A stretch of DNA of 64,000 bases from Rhizopus arrhizus (Eukaryota; Mucoromycota; Mucoromycetes; Mucorales; Rhizopodaceae): assembly GCA_024220505.1 (NCBI GenBank), contig JAKZZE010000021.1:62001-126000 (forward strand), in the 5' to 3' direction. Of this stretch, positions 10,199 through 21,400 are shown piece by piece. The translations under genes and the position numbers were made by a program. The notes under the pieces are model-generated. The model saw only the letters and a program-made list of their open reading frames with translations, had not been told where the DNA came from and searched no databases. The number at the start of each line of letters is the position of its first letter. Positions within the stretch are counted from its first letter, which is position 1.

Positions 10199-11828
10199 CA
10201 GTAGCGGACAAAACTGGTGCACAAAACTTTTTTTTAGCTTTTAACTACCATTACCTGCTCATGGTAATTGCAATAGTCATGAAACTGTACTAGAAGGAGG
10301 ATATACTAGTCATTGTAATCTATGTATGTTCTAAGCATGACATTGTTAAAACTGAGCGATAAGCGTGCTTTGAATTTATAAAATCTTATATTTTCTAAAA
10401 ACCGCAAAAGTGGCTAAAATCTTAGACTTTATATAATCATCTCATCTCTTGATATTATCGGATATTCTTCTTTGCATATGCTAATAATATGCGTGTATAT
10501 CATTTTCAGTAAAAGAACCCGGCTCTTTAACTATTCTTTTCCAAAGATCATCGACCCTTTTTGATCTAGTGTCGTATCATCATACCTTTGCCATCAATTG
10601 CCACCTGGCATGCTTAAGCGGACTTTGGCCGGGATTAGTGGCGGCTAAACTTGTAGCACAGAAGCGCTGTTATCAAATATTGAGTTTGTGACATGCGTTG
10701 ACTTGTGCCTTGTGTCATTGTCATACTGAAACGAGAGATTACGACGTTTTAGACCACTATACGCTAGGCTTTTGTGGTATGAAGTAAGCGAAATATATGT
10801 GTATATTTATGAGTTCATTATACCATCGTATACCTGACACACATATTCTGGTCCTCAATATCTAATACAGCCTTAAAACATAACAGAGCAGCCAGCATGC
10901 TTCATTGTTTGATCACCGTGAAAAAATCGCTCAGGTTGCTCGACTTGCTTTCAATATTAGTGTATACTATCTGCATCCTTAATGTTCATATTTGTTTCAT
11001 TGCTAATGATAGCAGACTTCCAGCCCTCTATAGTATACAATGGCTTGTTGTGATACCACATTCATCGCTTTTTCCGACTTATACAGCTGATGAAATTCTT
11101 CGATTCCTTACTTCCGGACTCAAAATCTAGCTTCCTACTGTGCCTTTAGACTGACAGTCTGCTAACACTGTATCTTAAGGTCCTCAAAATGTGCTGAGCA
11201 TCAGGAACTGTGTGTAGCGGACCTTGTCCAAGCTCTAGGTTGATGACTGAACTAATAACTTTTCAGGCTAATAGCGGAATACCTTCATGATCACAAGACA
11301 TTAAGTTTCTTTCTTCCCTCTTTCTCCTGTTGATTGTCCATTTAGAGATCCTTGTTACTCTAGAAATATCTGCTGTCGTACGAACTAGGCGTGTTCGAGA
11401 TCTCAGAGTTTCGGTTTTACAGTTGCTTATTTTCTTAAACATATAAGGCTAGTACTTTGTTATAGTGAATAGGGTAAAAACAAAAGGGGGGACTCAATGG
11501 GAAATACAAAATAAGTACAGTTTTATATACTTTTTAAGAGCTACTAAAATTTACTAATATGCTGTGAAATCTGAAAGCAAACGGGAGAGATATGGGGAAA
11601 ATTGAAAGAAGGCTAGACAAGCACTACATTTTTGGCGAAAATTGAAATATGCAAAAAATCACTAAAAATGACCTTATGCCTGGGGGATGTCCGGCACAGT
11701 TCCGGTTTACATAACATAATGTATATTTTGGACTGTCTTTCAGATGGTATATGCCACAAAAGTCGCAGACATATGGCGGAGATACAATGTTGATTTTAAT
11801 TTTTGTGCACCAGTTTTGTCCGCTACTG
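10199..11828 (-). mobile_element. Decayed Tc1/mariner-like transposon in the LINE
   Basis: 1630 bp bounded by perfect 28-bp inverted repeats beginning CAGTAGCGGACAAAACTG, with TA on both sides (10197-10198 and 11829-11830). On the minus strand near 10390-10620 frames resembling a Tc1 transposase C-terminus can be read (RVDDLWKRIVKEP, then ISDNIK), broken by stops. No intact transposase remains. The perfect ends against a ruined interior are notable: the copy may have been mobilised in trans. Confidence 0.8.
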
Positions 11829-11830
11829 TA

Positions 11831-12139
11831 TATGGAGTTCAACGGACGGTCGCTTTTTGGCTGCTCGTGTGGATCATTCATCAGGTATATATGAACCATT
11901 TACTGTATATGTTATCTACGCTTCTTCTACACGTAGGGATCGGGAATTGTTCCTCGCCTCGCTTGACTCTACCTTGCATCTGCATCAACCACCTACTTCT
12001 CGCTGTGTTTTGCTCGGGGACTTCAACCATCATGTTCATCGCCCAACATCCAATCCACTTTTGCAGCTATGGTATAATTGGATTAGTACGTTCTGGCATG
12101 ACCCACTACACGAGGATCCTAACTACCGTGATTTACCTA
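11831..12139 (+). pseudogene. LINE ORF2 endonuclease, third piece
   Basis: The frame reads STDGRFLAARVDHSSGIYEP..FTVYVIYASSTRRDRELF..LLGDFNHHVHRPT, with the GDFN motif of AP-type endonucleases. It continues the LINE from 10198 across the Tc1-like insertion. It ends at the TA at 12138-12139, where another Tc1-like end (CAGTGGGTCAAAAAACTG) begins. No reverse transcriptase follows here. Confidence 0.75.
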
Positions 12140-12455
12140 CAGTGGGTCAAAAAACTGATGCAAGGGATCCATTTTTCTCAGTTTTTGTAGCGTACATCCT
12201 GCCACAGTGTCACAAACTGCCTCTGTTCCTACATAGTAGATTTCCTACATGTCTTGAAAAATCCGAAAGAGTTTAAGCCCTATTGGATAAGTATTGAAGG
12301 AAGTATGAGGCGCGCAATTTGAAAATTTGAACGAAATGAATTTATTTATTAATATTTAGTTGATCCTCCTTTTCTATTAATAACCTCTTGAATTCTTGCC
12401 GGCATGCTATCGATGTACCTTTGGCAAAGTTCTTTTGTTTTAATCGCAAGATTAA
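12140..12455 (-). pseudogene. Fragment of a third Tc1-like transposon
   Basis: Begins with a Tc1-like end after TA. On the minus strand 12455-12349 encodes the C-terminus of a Tc1 transposase (RYIDSMPARIQEVINRKG.. and stop). I found no matching right-hand inverted repeat, so the rest appears to be deleted. Confidence 0.6.
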
Positions 12456-12878
12456 ATAAAAAATTAAACAAAAAACAATAGCAGCAATATAAAATTAAAA
12501 TCCTTCTTTATTGCAGATTTCTTTATATTGCGAAAAGGCCACGCTTTATGGATAAAAAGTTGGCATCTATTTATATTCTTTGTGAGCGTAGATATAAAAG
12601 ATATAGACTCGGTCACGATGTCGTGCTGAAGAACCAATGATTAAGCTAAAGCTTGTCGATGTTCTAATATATGCATCTGAAGTTGAACAATAGAAATAAT
12701 AACCAGTCAATTAACTTTGATCTAATTACTTTTGGGGTCGACAATTGATTAGACTCTCTAGGATGACAGATATTGATCTTATTGTTCTAAATTTGGAAAA
12801 GTGTGGAATTGTTCAATCATAGTTTAATCTTTTTGTGTATTATTCTTTATTTTAATACAACTGATATCATATAGAAAA
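12456..12878. other. Unassigned AT-rich sequence
   Basis: About 420 bases between a Tc1 fragment and the intact Tc1 element. No coding frame, LTR ends or repeat partner within the window were found. A TATAAAAG-like motif near 12590 is not enough to name anything. Confidence 0.4.
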
Positions 12879-12880
12879 TA

Positions 12881-14474
12881 CAGTCCTACTGTCAACTGCC
12901 TAACAAAACCATAAAATGGCCTGCACAGTGCTATAATTACGTCAGAACTACGAAATAAAACCCATTAGATAGCCCATACGTCATAGTATAAGAAGAAAAG
13001 AATGATGTAATTCTAGCTTGTTACACAAAGATCTAAATCAAGAAAAATTGATTTTGGGTTAAATGGAAAATGGTGTAAGTATGATTAAATGTACTTTAAA
13101 CCCTATTTTGGCGTACATGATGCAATGATAACGTACATAACGTATCATCATGACGTAGAGAAGCTAAAAATGTATAAAAAAGCGACACTTTTCTCTTCAT
13201 TTCCCCCATCACATCTCTACTTCTACACTTGACAACTACTTCTTTGTAATGCCTTATAAACTCAGCAACGACACACGCAATAACGTCATTTCATTAATTA
13301 AGGCCGGAAAGGGTACTAAAAATATTGTACAAGTCACTGGAGTGTCTGGAGCCCTAGTTGTTCTCGTGAAAAAGCAAGTTGATCCTGATCGCGTCAAACC
13401 CCGTGGTGGTAGAGTCAGCACCGTTCCCGATTTTACAAAGCAAGTCATAGCTTTTAAAGTCCGAAAAGGCTTCCTATTATCAGCAAAGGATGTTCAAAGA
13501 TATCTGTGGTCTCTTGGTTACAAATTGCAGTACTCATCTACGACACAACTAATGAGATCCCTCGGCCTTAAAACTCTGTATAAGAAAAAGAAGCCTTTAA
13601 TCAAGAGAACTAACCAGAAAAAGCGATTGGAATGGGCCAAAAAACACCGTGACTGGACTGTAGAGGACTGGAACAAGGTCATATTCTCCGACGAAACCAA
13701 AATCAACAGATGGGGATCAGATGGAGCTCAAATTACATGGAAACATAAGGATGACCCACTTCGACCACATAATTATCAGACTCAATTAAAAGGTGGCGGA
13801 GGCTCAATGATGGTTTGGGGATGCATGACATCATCAGGAGTAGGTTACGCATGCCGTATTATTGAGTATCCTATGAAATCAGAGCTGTACACCCATATCT
13901 TGGATACTTCCTATAAGGATACACTCGAGCACTTCAGTCTCAGCAATGAGGAAGTCATCTTTCAACAGGACGGAGATACAAAACACACATCGAAACTCAC
14001 TAAAAAATGGCTTGCAGATAACGGAATTAGCTATATTGAAGACTGGCCAGCAAATAGTCCCGACCTAAACCCAATTGAACACCTCTGGCATCATGTTAAG
14101 TTGAAATTAGATGCATATGACACCAAGCCCAAAAATATGGATGAATTGTGGGATAAATTTGATGCAGAGTGGAACAAATTCACTAAAGAGGACATGAAGA
14201 AGTATTACGAGAGTATGCCAAAAAGAATTGAAGAGGTTATCAAGGCTAAAGATGGATATACAAAGCGTTAAAGATTTGCTGTCAGATTGATTTTATAGTC
14301 ATTTTTCATTTTTTTCAAATTCCGCCACATTTTACTAGTTAGTGTGCTATGAAAATTTGTTCAATAAAAATATGTTGTTTTAGCACGGTTCCATTAAAAT
14401 TTAAAAAGTTCAGCTCTATTTTTGCGGGAATTATCTTAAATTTTATTTTTGTTAGGCAGTTAACAGCAGGACTG
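12881..14474 (+). mobile_element. Intact Tc1-like transposon, copy 1
   Basis: 1594 bp with imperfect inverted ends of about 30 bp (CAGTCCTACTGTCAACTGCC on the left; the right end reads CAGTCCTGCTGTTAACTGCC when reversed) and TA on each side (12879-12880, 14475-14476). It carries one complete transposase gene. A second copy of identical length lies reversed at 33601-35194. The element abuts the end of the Merlin-like palindrome. Confidence 0.95.
13249..14271 (+). CDS. Tc1-family DDE transposase, copy 1
   Basis: 340 residues with no intron, the usual length for Tc1 transposases. An N-terminal paired helix-turn-helix region (about 1-110) binds the inverted ends. Catalytic residues are visible in VIFSDETKINRWG, in FQQDGDTKHTS and in SPDLNPIEHLW. 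I count 35 residues between the second Asp and the Glu, one more than the usual DD34E. TATA-like TGTATAAAAAAGC lies about 80 bases upstream of the ATG. It differs from the copy at 33804 at one residue near position 46 (Val here, Ala there). Both look functional. Confidence 0.95.
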   Translation: MPYKLSNDTRNNVISLIKAGKGTKNIVQVTGVSGALVVLVKKQVDPDRVKPRGGRVSTVPDFTKQVIAFKVRKGFLLSAKDVQRYLWSLGYKLQYSSTTQLMRSLGLKTLYKKKKPLIKRTNQKKRLEWAKKHRDWTVEDWNKVIFSDETKINRWGSDGAQITWKHKDDPLRPHNYQTQLKGGGGSMMVWGCMTSSGVGYACRIIEYPMKSELYTHILDTSYKDTLEHFSLSNEEVIFQQDGDTKHTSKLTKKWLADNGISYIEDWPANSPDLNPIEHLWHHVKLKLDAYDTKPKNMDELWDKFDAEWNKFTKEDMKKYYESMPKRIEEVIKAKDGYTKR

Positions 14475-15859
14475 TATCTTATCCCTATTTTTACTTCACT
14501 TCACTTCACTTTACTTTTCTTTATTACAGAATATTATATTCTTTTTATCTTTTCTTTATTTTATAAACCAATAAAACCATCAAGCGTTCAAAAGAAACCC
14601 TTTGGTCTGTGTTCTATTCAAAATACTGAAGTCCCTTGAAGCTAAATCAACTTCATTGTAAACCTATTCCTAAACCTCAAGAGTTTAGCCTATTTTAACA
14701 AGTTTGATCTACTTAACAAGATCTGGTGGTCACTACCGACAATACTTATTTACTTACAAAAGTAAACCCGCAAACAAGCTATATACATATAAAAAGAAAA
14801 ATTTACACTAAGTTACTTAGCATTTTTTTTTTCAAAATCTCAAGAGTTTCGGGAAAACTTTTGTCATCTCACTACGGTAAAACGAACTTCCGTTGCGGAG
14901 ATGCTTCCTACCTATCGGCTGATCTCGGAATGATAACAAATCTTGTAAAAAAATATAAAAAGAGATGCTTTTTTCTTTTTTTTTTCTTTCCTTCATCTAT
15001 TTATCCATTTCATCAAAATCTAATGTCTTCCAACGCTGCTAACAACATGCCAACTCTTGCTTATATTGCCGAAAGAACTATGACGGCTGACTGTACTATG
15101 AAGTAAGTTTGTTTTTAAGTGGGAGGGAACGTAACTAAAGGCAACTGGTATAAGTTATTTAAAGGAAAATGGTGCTTTTTTTTCTACACGCAAGTGTAAA
15201 GAAGGCTCTGAAATGCGCTTGAACCAGTCAAGCCGAGATGGATTCTTTTGGCGATGTGGCTCAAGGAACTGTGCGTGCGGTCGTAGCCGTATTTCTTACT
15301 TGGACGGCTCCTTTTTCCAAGGTCGCAAGTCCATCATTCATCAAACACTATTGGTAGTGTACCTCTTTTTGTTACAAGTTCCAAACGGAACAATATCTAC
15401 TATGACTGGTCTTAGTCTACCGACTGTCCGCAACATTATTAAGGACATATACCAAGTAATGGAGGCAGATCTTCGAATTGAAGGTGTTCAAGTCGGTACG
15501 TGATGCTTTGTTTACATCAGAGTATGTGACTAACAAGTCATACTTAGGTGGAGTTAACAACGATGGGCAGCCAATTGTCGTTGAAATAGACGAAAGTAAG
15601 TTTGGCAAGCGAAAGTATAATAAGGGAAAGAGGGTAGATGGTGTTTGGGTTGTTGGGGGTGTAGAGCGTACGCCCGAGCGTAAGGTGTTCTTGTTGACGG
15701 TGCCTAACCGCAATCAAAATACCTTGAAGTTGATAATCGATATGTTCGTAAAGGATGGTAATGATTAGAATATGTATATGCTAGATGATCAGTGCACCTA
15801 ATCATTGATGACAGGCTCGCATGTTATGGTAGATTGCTGGAAAGACTATAAAGGGATTG
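14475..15859 (+). repeat. Left inverted arm with truncated Merlin-like transposase copy
   Basis: Mirror image of 16577-17961. It contains the same TATA box (14954-14960), an ATG at 15023, and exons 15023-15102, 15155-15495, 15548-15757 and the beginning of exon 4 at 15815. After 15859 the sequence diverges, so this copy lacks the third catalytic residue and the C-terminus and cannot encode a full enzyme. Its promoter faces that of the right-arm gene, so transcripts from the two would be complementary. Confidence 0.85.
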
Positions 15860-16086
15860 GGCTAAATGAAAGATTTATCGTTCACATTTTTGCAAGCCTG
15901 TAGCGGAGCTAAAATTAAGCATATAGGCATAAGCTATACATCATTCAAAAGCCCGGACAATTTACTCTCAGATGGTGTAACATTTATATCCAAAAAAGGC
16001 AACTAGTGGACATTATTGAAGCAAGAAAATAGGCACTATATGGCCCTGATTTGTATGGTTATCAATGAAAGTTTTATTTGTTTATT
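15860..16086. other. Central spacer of the Merlin-like element
   Basis: Non-coding sequence between the left arm and the 3' end of the transposase gene. No repeat partner in the window. It would contain the 3' untranslated region of the minus-strand gene. Confidence 0.5.
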
Positions 16087-17413
16087 TTAGGCAGTGCGGA
16101 GCTTTTTCGTGGTGGTACAAGATGTAGGAGCATAATCTTCATCATATTCGTTATCGGAATCCTCATCTGAGATGAAAATAATTGGTTCCGTTTCCCCTTG
16201 ATCACTAGTGCTATCCTCTAAGACGGTAGTCAGCAAAGATACCAGAGGACCTTGATTGGCAATGCCTGCTCTAGTGAACGACACTTGCGAAAAGCAAGCA
16301 AGTATTGCCTTCCAGTGATCAGCGGCATGTTTTCTACGCCATATAAACTCTACTAACTTCCATGGCATCATCGATGCTGTACGATGACGACTAGTCACTC
16401 CTCGTTTGATACCATTCCAGGTGCCTAGTAGCAGGTTGTTAGCATCGTCTAAGAATTCTATGATCTACACAAGTACGTACCTTCTATAGTATTAGTACAA
16501 GCGCCTGTCTTCGGATCACGGAACGTTTTTGAGTGATTGACCGTTTCAACAATTAAGTTTCGGCTTGGATCACTGTCAATCCCTTTATAGCCTTTCCAGC
16601 AATCTACCATAACATGCGAGCCTGTCATCAATGATTAGGTGCACTGATCATCTAGCATATACATATTCTAATCATTACCATCCTTTACGAACATATCGAT
16701 TATCAACTTCAAGGTATTTTGATTGCGGTTAGGCACCGTCAACAAGAACACCTTACGCTCGGGCGTACGCTCTACACCCCCAACAACCCAAACACCATCT
16801 ACCCTCTTTCCCTTATTATACTTTCGCTTGCCAAACTTACTTTCGTCTATTTCAACGACAATTGGCTGCCCATCGTTGTTAACTCCACCTAAGTATGACT
16901 TGTTAGTCACATACTCTGATGTAAACAAAGCATCACGTACCGACTTGAACACCTTCAATTCGAAGATCTGCCTCCATTACTTGGTATATGTCCTTAATAA
17001 TGTTGCGGACAGTCGGTAGACTAAGACCAGTCATAGTAGATATTGTTCCGTTTGGAACTTGTAACAAAAAGAGGTACACTACCAATAGTGTTTGATGAAT
17101 GATGGACTTGCGACCTTGGAAAAAGGAGCCGTCCAAGTAAGAAATACGGCTACGACCGCACGCACAGTTCCTTGAGCCACATCGCCAAAAGAATCCATCT
17201 CGGCTTGACTGGTTCAAGCGCATTTCAGAGCCTTCTTTACACTTGCGTGTAGAAAAAAAAGCACCATTTTCCTTTAAATAACTTATACCAGTTGCCTTTA
17301 GTTACGTTCCCTCCCACTTAAAAACAAACTTACTTCATAGTACAGTCAGCCGTCATAGTTCTTTCGGCAATATAAGCAAGAGTTGGCATGTTGTTAGCAG
17401 CGTTGGAAGACAT
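16087..17413 (-). CDS. Merlin/IS1595-like transposase, five exons
   Basis: Exons 17413-17334, 17281-16941, 16888-16679, 16621-16481 and 16424-16087 join in frame to 369 residues. The four introns (52, 52, 57 and 56 nt) begin GTAAGT, GTACGT, GTAATG and GTACGT and end in AG; the first two contain CTAAC/CTAAA branch-like motifs. The protein starts MSSNAANNMPTLAYIAERT. A Cys-rich zinc-binding region follows (KCKEGSEMRL, WRCGSRNC), then a helix-turn-helix (MTGLSLPTVRNIIKDIY). The ISXO2/IS1595 catalytic core has VEIDESKFGKRKYNKG (Asp 1), GSHVMVDCWKGY (Asp 2) and VNHSKTF..TNTIEGTWNGIK (Glu). An acidic tail follows. IS1595 enzymes in eukaryotes form the Merlin superfamily. All three catalytic positions are intact, so the enzyme may be active. 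Confidence 0.88.
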
Positions 17414-17475
17414 TAGATTTTGATGAAATGGATAAATAGATGAAGGAAAGAAAAAAAAAAGAAAAAAGCATCTCT

Positions 17476-17482
17476 TTTTATA
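17476..17482 (-). promoter_or_regulatory. TATA box of the Merlin-like transposase gene
   Basis: TATAAAA on the minus strand about 65 bases before the ATG at 17413. The mirror motif lies at 14954-14960 in the other arm. Confidence 0.5.
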
Positions 17483-17961
17483 TTTTTTTACAAGATTTGT
17501 TATCATTCCGAGATCAGCCGATAGGTAGGAAGCATCTCCGCAACGGAAGTTCGTTTTACCGTAGTGAGATGACAAAAGTTTTCCCGAAACTCTTGAGATT
17601 TTGAAAAAAAAAATGCTAAGTAACTTAGTGTAAATTTTTCTTTTTATATGTATATAGCTTGTTTGCGGGTTTACTTTTGTAAGTAAATAAGTATTGTCGG
17701 TAGTGACCACCAGATCTTGTTAAGTAGATCAAACTTGTTAAAATAGGCTAAACTCTTGAGGTTTAGGAATAGGTTTACAATGAAGTTGATTTAGCTTCAA
17801 GGGACTTCAGTATTTTGAATAGAACACAGACCAAAGGGTTTCTTTTGAACGCTTGATGGTTTTATTGGTTTATAAAATAAAGAAAAGATAAAAAGAATAT
17901 AATATTCTGTAATAAAGAAAAGTAAAGTGAAGTGAAGTGAAGTAAAAATAGGGATAAGATA

Positions 17962-18116
17962 TGAGGGTATTTATATGTTTTTGGATTTTATGATTTTGTG
18001 TTGTTTTTGGTTTTCAAGCAAAAGAGTTGATACTCCGTTTTCAAATAGATTGTTACGCAGAAGTTCATTTTCTAACTGGCGTGGTACAAAAAAAATATTT
18101 ACTGTTTGTCTTCTTT
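17962..18116. repeat. Repeat ER, copy 1, left part
   Basis: First 155 bases of a 1067-bp repeat whose second copy is 35197-35476 plus 36274-37060. This copy is split by element F; the remainder is 23913-24824. The class of ER is unknown. Confidence 0.85.
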
Positions 18117-18392
18117 TGTCGTGGTTGATCACAAAGAGTTCTTTTTATGGAAAATAACAAATATATAATATGTATAAAAGTAGTTAACAGATAATTTATC
18201 AAATAGTGAATAATCCTTTATTTAATTAAAATAGACGAATATTTATATTATTTCTATATGCTGCGGTTGTGTATCTATTATTTTAATATTGAATGTATGG
18301 TGTTGCGGTTTCTACTGCGGTTGATATATTGCTTTTGAATAGCCAAAAGAAGTACAATGTAGCATACCAAATTTAGAATGAAAAGTATGACA
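18117..18392 (-). repeat. 3' LTR of element F
   Basis: 276 bp, starts TGTCGTGG and ends ATGACA on the plus strand. Nearly identical to 23633-23908. Confidence 0.9.
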
Positions 18393-18467
18393 TTACCCCC
18401 CTTCTAAAATGTTGATAGTCCTCGATCAACCAGGAAATAAATAGACCAAGCAGCATTTTTTTTTTTT

Positions 18468-21400
18468 TTAAGTAGTGAGAGCAAGTTTTGTAGCAGATTC
18501 ATTTCGAGTAATTCGGGGAATATACCAAGACTTGTCAATTGTGGAGCCATCGTATTTTACAGGATGTAATCGATCAGTGTGTACCCATGAGTTATACATT
18601 TTTCCATTTATCTCTTGGATCTGATAAGTGTTGAAGTCTAGATTTCTGTTGATAACTTTATAAGGTCCCATCCAGTGAAATTCTAAGCCAGTTTTGCTTT
18701 CATGTCGAAGTAAAACATAATCACCAATATTGAAGAGTTGTACTTGATTATTCTTGAGTATAGCATCCCATCTAGTCTTGTCTATTTCCGCTTGTCTTTT
18801 GAGCCTATCTTCAGCTATGTATCGGGCTTCTCTTAGTTTCCTCAAGTGAGTTAATGCGTCTTGCGATAATAATTCAGGATCCTGCTCAGTAAATTCAGAC
18901 ATAAATGGCCTATGAGGATCACCAGGAATCCTTGGTTCGATACCGTATGTAAGGTAAAATGGACTAAACCCTGTTGTAGCATGCTTTCTAATACGACAGG
19001 CAAACAAGGCAGTATCCATGTACTCATCCCAACTGTGTACATCACCATTTACATACTTGATAAGCATTCTTTTAAACGTCTGATTTAATCTTTCACATTT
19101 GCCATTTGTCCTTGGGTGAAAGGCACTGGTTAAATTGTGTTTGGTTTTGATCTTCTTAATATATTGCTTCACTATTTTGGACATGAAGTTGGCACCTCGA
19201 TCACTGATAATTTCTTCTGGACATCCAAATCGCATAACTATTTCTTCATAAATAAACTTGACAATTTCTTCACCAGTAGCATTTTGTAGTGCTCTTGCAA
19301 TGGGCCAGTTTGTGGTGTAATCTACGGCCATAAGAATCCAACGATTGCCCTGTTTAGTTGTTGGTAATTCTCCAATAAAATCAAGATGCCACCTAGCAAA
19401 AGCATGAGGTACTTCAAGTGGTTTCATTGGTGCATGGTGTGATATTCTATCAGGAGAGGTAGCAAGTTGACATTGAGGACATCTTGATATCCACAGGCTG
19501 ATGTCATCCTTCATTCGAGGCCACCATACCCGAGATTTCATCAGTTGGTAGACAGAAGCTTGCCCAGAGTGGCCATAACCAGTATGAAAATCATCTATCA
19601 TATCTGCTCGTCTTGCGAAGGGTATGAATTTGAGCTCCATAAAATTTTCACTACCATGTATTTTTTCTTTTTTGTATACATGCTGATCTTTGATAATAAA
19701 ATTATGTTTCCGTTTGGTTAACTCTTCTCTGATTTTTGTAGGCCATTTTTCCTCTTTTGACAAATAATGCAATGGCCAATCTTGTATAGGGTCCTTATCT
19801 AGAAGCAAACTCTCATTTCTTGTGGCATTGACATGATATAGATATCGCGGTTGCATTGAACGTTCTTCTAGACTAGCATTGGGACCATCACGTCTAGATA
19901 GCAAATCTGGTATTTGGTTTTCCTTTCCTAGCTTGTAGAGAATTTCCGGATCATACAGTTCCACTTCGCTTAGCCATCTAACCAGTCTAGGAGTGGGATG
20001 TTTTTGGGACCTCAAGTATTTTAAAGGCAAATGATCAGTGAAAACTTGATATTTACTACCTTCTATGAAACATCTCCAGGTTCGCAACGCATGCAAAATG
20101 CTCAGTAACTCTCTTTCTTGAGCAGGATATCCTTTTTCCGTTTGCGACAACTTTTTTGACTCAAACGCTAATGGCCTCCATATACCTTGAGAATCTTCTT
20201 GTAATAAAACAGCACCCACAGCAAAATCACTTGCATCACATTCAATTCTAAATGGCTTGCTCATATCAGGATTCATTAATACAGGAGCTGAGGATATCTT
20301 CTTCTTAATATAGTCAAAGCTCTCCTGACATTGTTCATTCCATTGTATCGCACGACATTTAGCACCGACGCCTTTCGTTAGATCAGTAAGCGGAGCAGCA
20401 ATCCCTGCAAAGTTCTTTATAAATCTTTGGTAATGTTGCGCTAAGCCCATAAACTGTCTGACTTGTTGAACATTTATTGGTACTGGCCATTCCATTATTG
20501 CTTGAACTTTTTTTGCAGCAGGTAGTATCCCTTTGGCACTAATGTTGAAACCTAGGAAAGTTAATTCCTTGCGATTAAATAAGCACTTTTTTGTATTTAT
20601 GATAAGCTTAGCATCATTTAGTTTCCGGAGTACTAGTTTAACATGTTTCTTGTGTAATTCTTCATCACCATCAGTAAATATCAGAATGTCATCAAGATAG
20701 ACCATTACAAACTTGTCAATGTATTCAGATAAGATATTGTTCATCATTTTTTGAAATGCAGGACCACTATTAGATAAACCAAAAGGCACCACTTTCCAAC
20801 AGAATTGACCATACCTTGTACTTATAGCCGTTTTAAGTGAATCATCATCCGATAGTCTTTGCTGATGAAAACCATTTGTTAAATCGAGAGATGTAAAATG
20901 CTTAGCATTGTATAATCTTTCCAGGCATTCATCAATACGAGGCAGCTGGATTTTTTGTTTTAATGTGACTTTGTTTAGCATTCTGTAATCGCAACACATT
21001 CTTAAATCACCATTAGGCTTTCGTACAAACAATACTGGATTGGACCATTCAGATACACATGGTTCTATTAATCCTTTGTCTAGTAGTTCATCTAATTGCT
21101 TTCGTAGTTCAGCTAGTTCAAGTGGAGACATCTTATAAGGTGGCCTGGCTACAGGAACAACATCCGGTTTTGTAACAATAATATCTTGAGTATCACGCAT
21201 AGGAGGTAATCCTGTGATGTGGCCTTTGAAAACATCAGGGAATTCTTTCCTAAATTCTACTGCCCATGAATCATTTGTGTCATTTATGTTGTTTATACAG
21301 TTCACCCGATTTCCTTTAAATTTAACATCAAGAAAATAACATTCGGTAACTTGATTCTTTTTGAATAAACGTTCCACTTGTTTAGCAGAGATAATCATAC

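Larger units (their letters stand above)
14475..17961 (-). mobile_element. Merlin-like (IS1595-related) DNA transposon with 1385-bp inverted arms
   Basis: Left arm 14475-15859 and right arm 16577-17961 are inverted copies; position x on the left pairs with 32436 minus x. I see one mismatch (15845/16591). The 717-bp centre holds the last exons of the transposase gene, whose first exons are in the right arm. The left arm holds a truncated copy of the same gene (exons 1-3 and the start of 4). The outer ends begin TATCTTATCCCTATTTTTAC. I find no 8-9 bp target duplication, partly because a Tc1 copy abuts the left end. An assembly artefact cannot be ruled out from sequence alone. Confidence 0.75.

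Noticed and set aside
15496..15520. A 25-nt intron in the Merlin-like transposase
   Set aside because: GTACGT..CAG over 25 nt would fit the frame, but a 52-nt intron with the same donor, a CTAAC branch motif and a later TTAG acceptor gives a better family match and the usual intron size.
14475..17961. 8-9 bp target duplication around the Merlin-like element
   Set aside because: Bases left (also after removing the Tc1 copy) and right of the palindrome do not match; none could be claimed.
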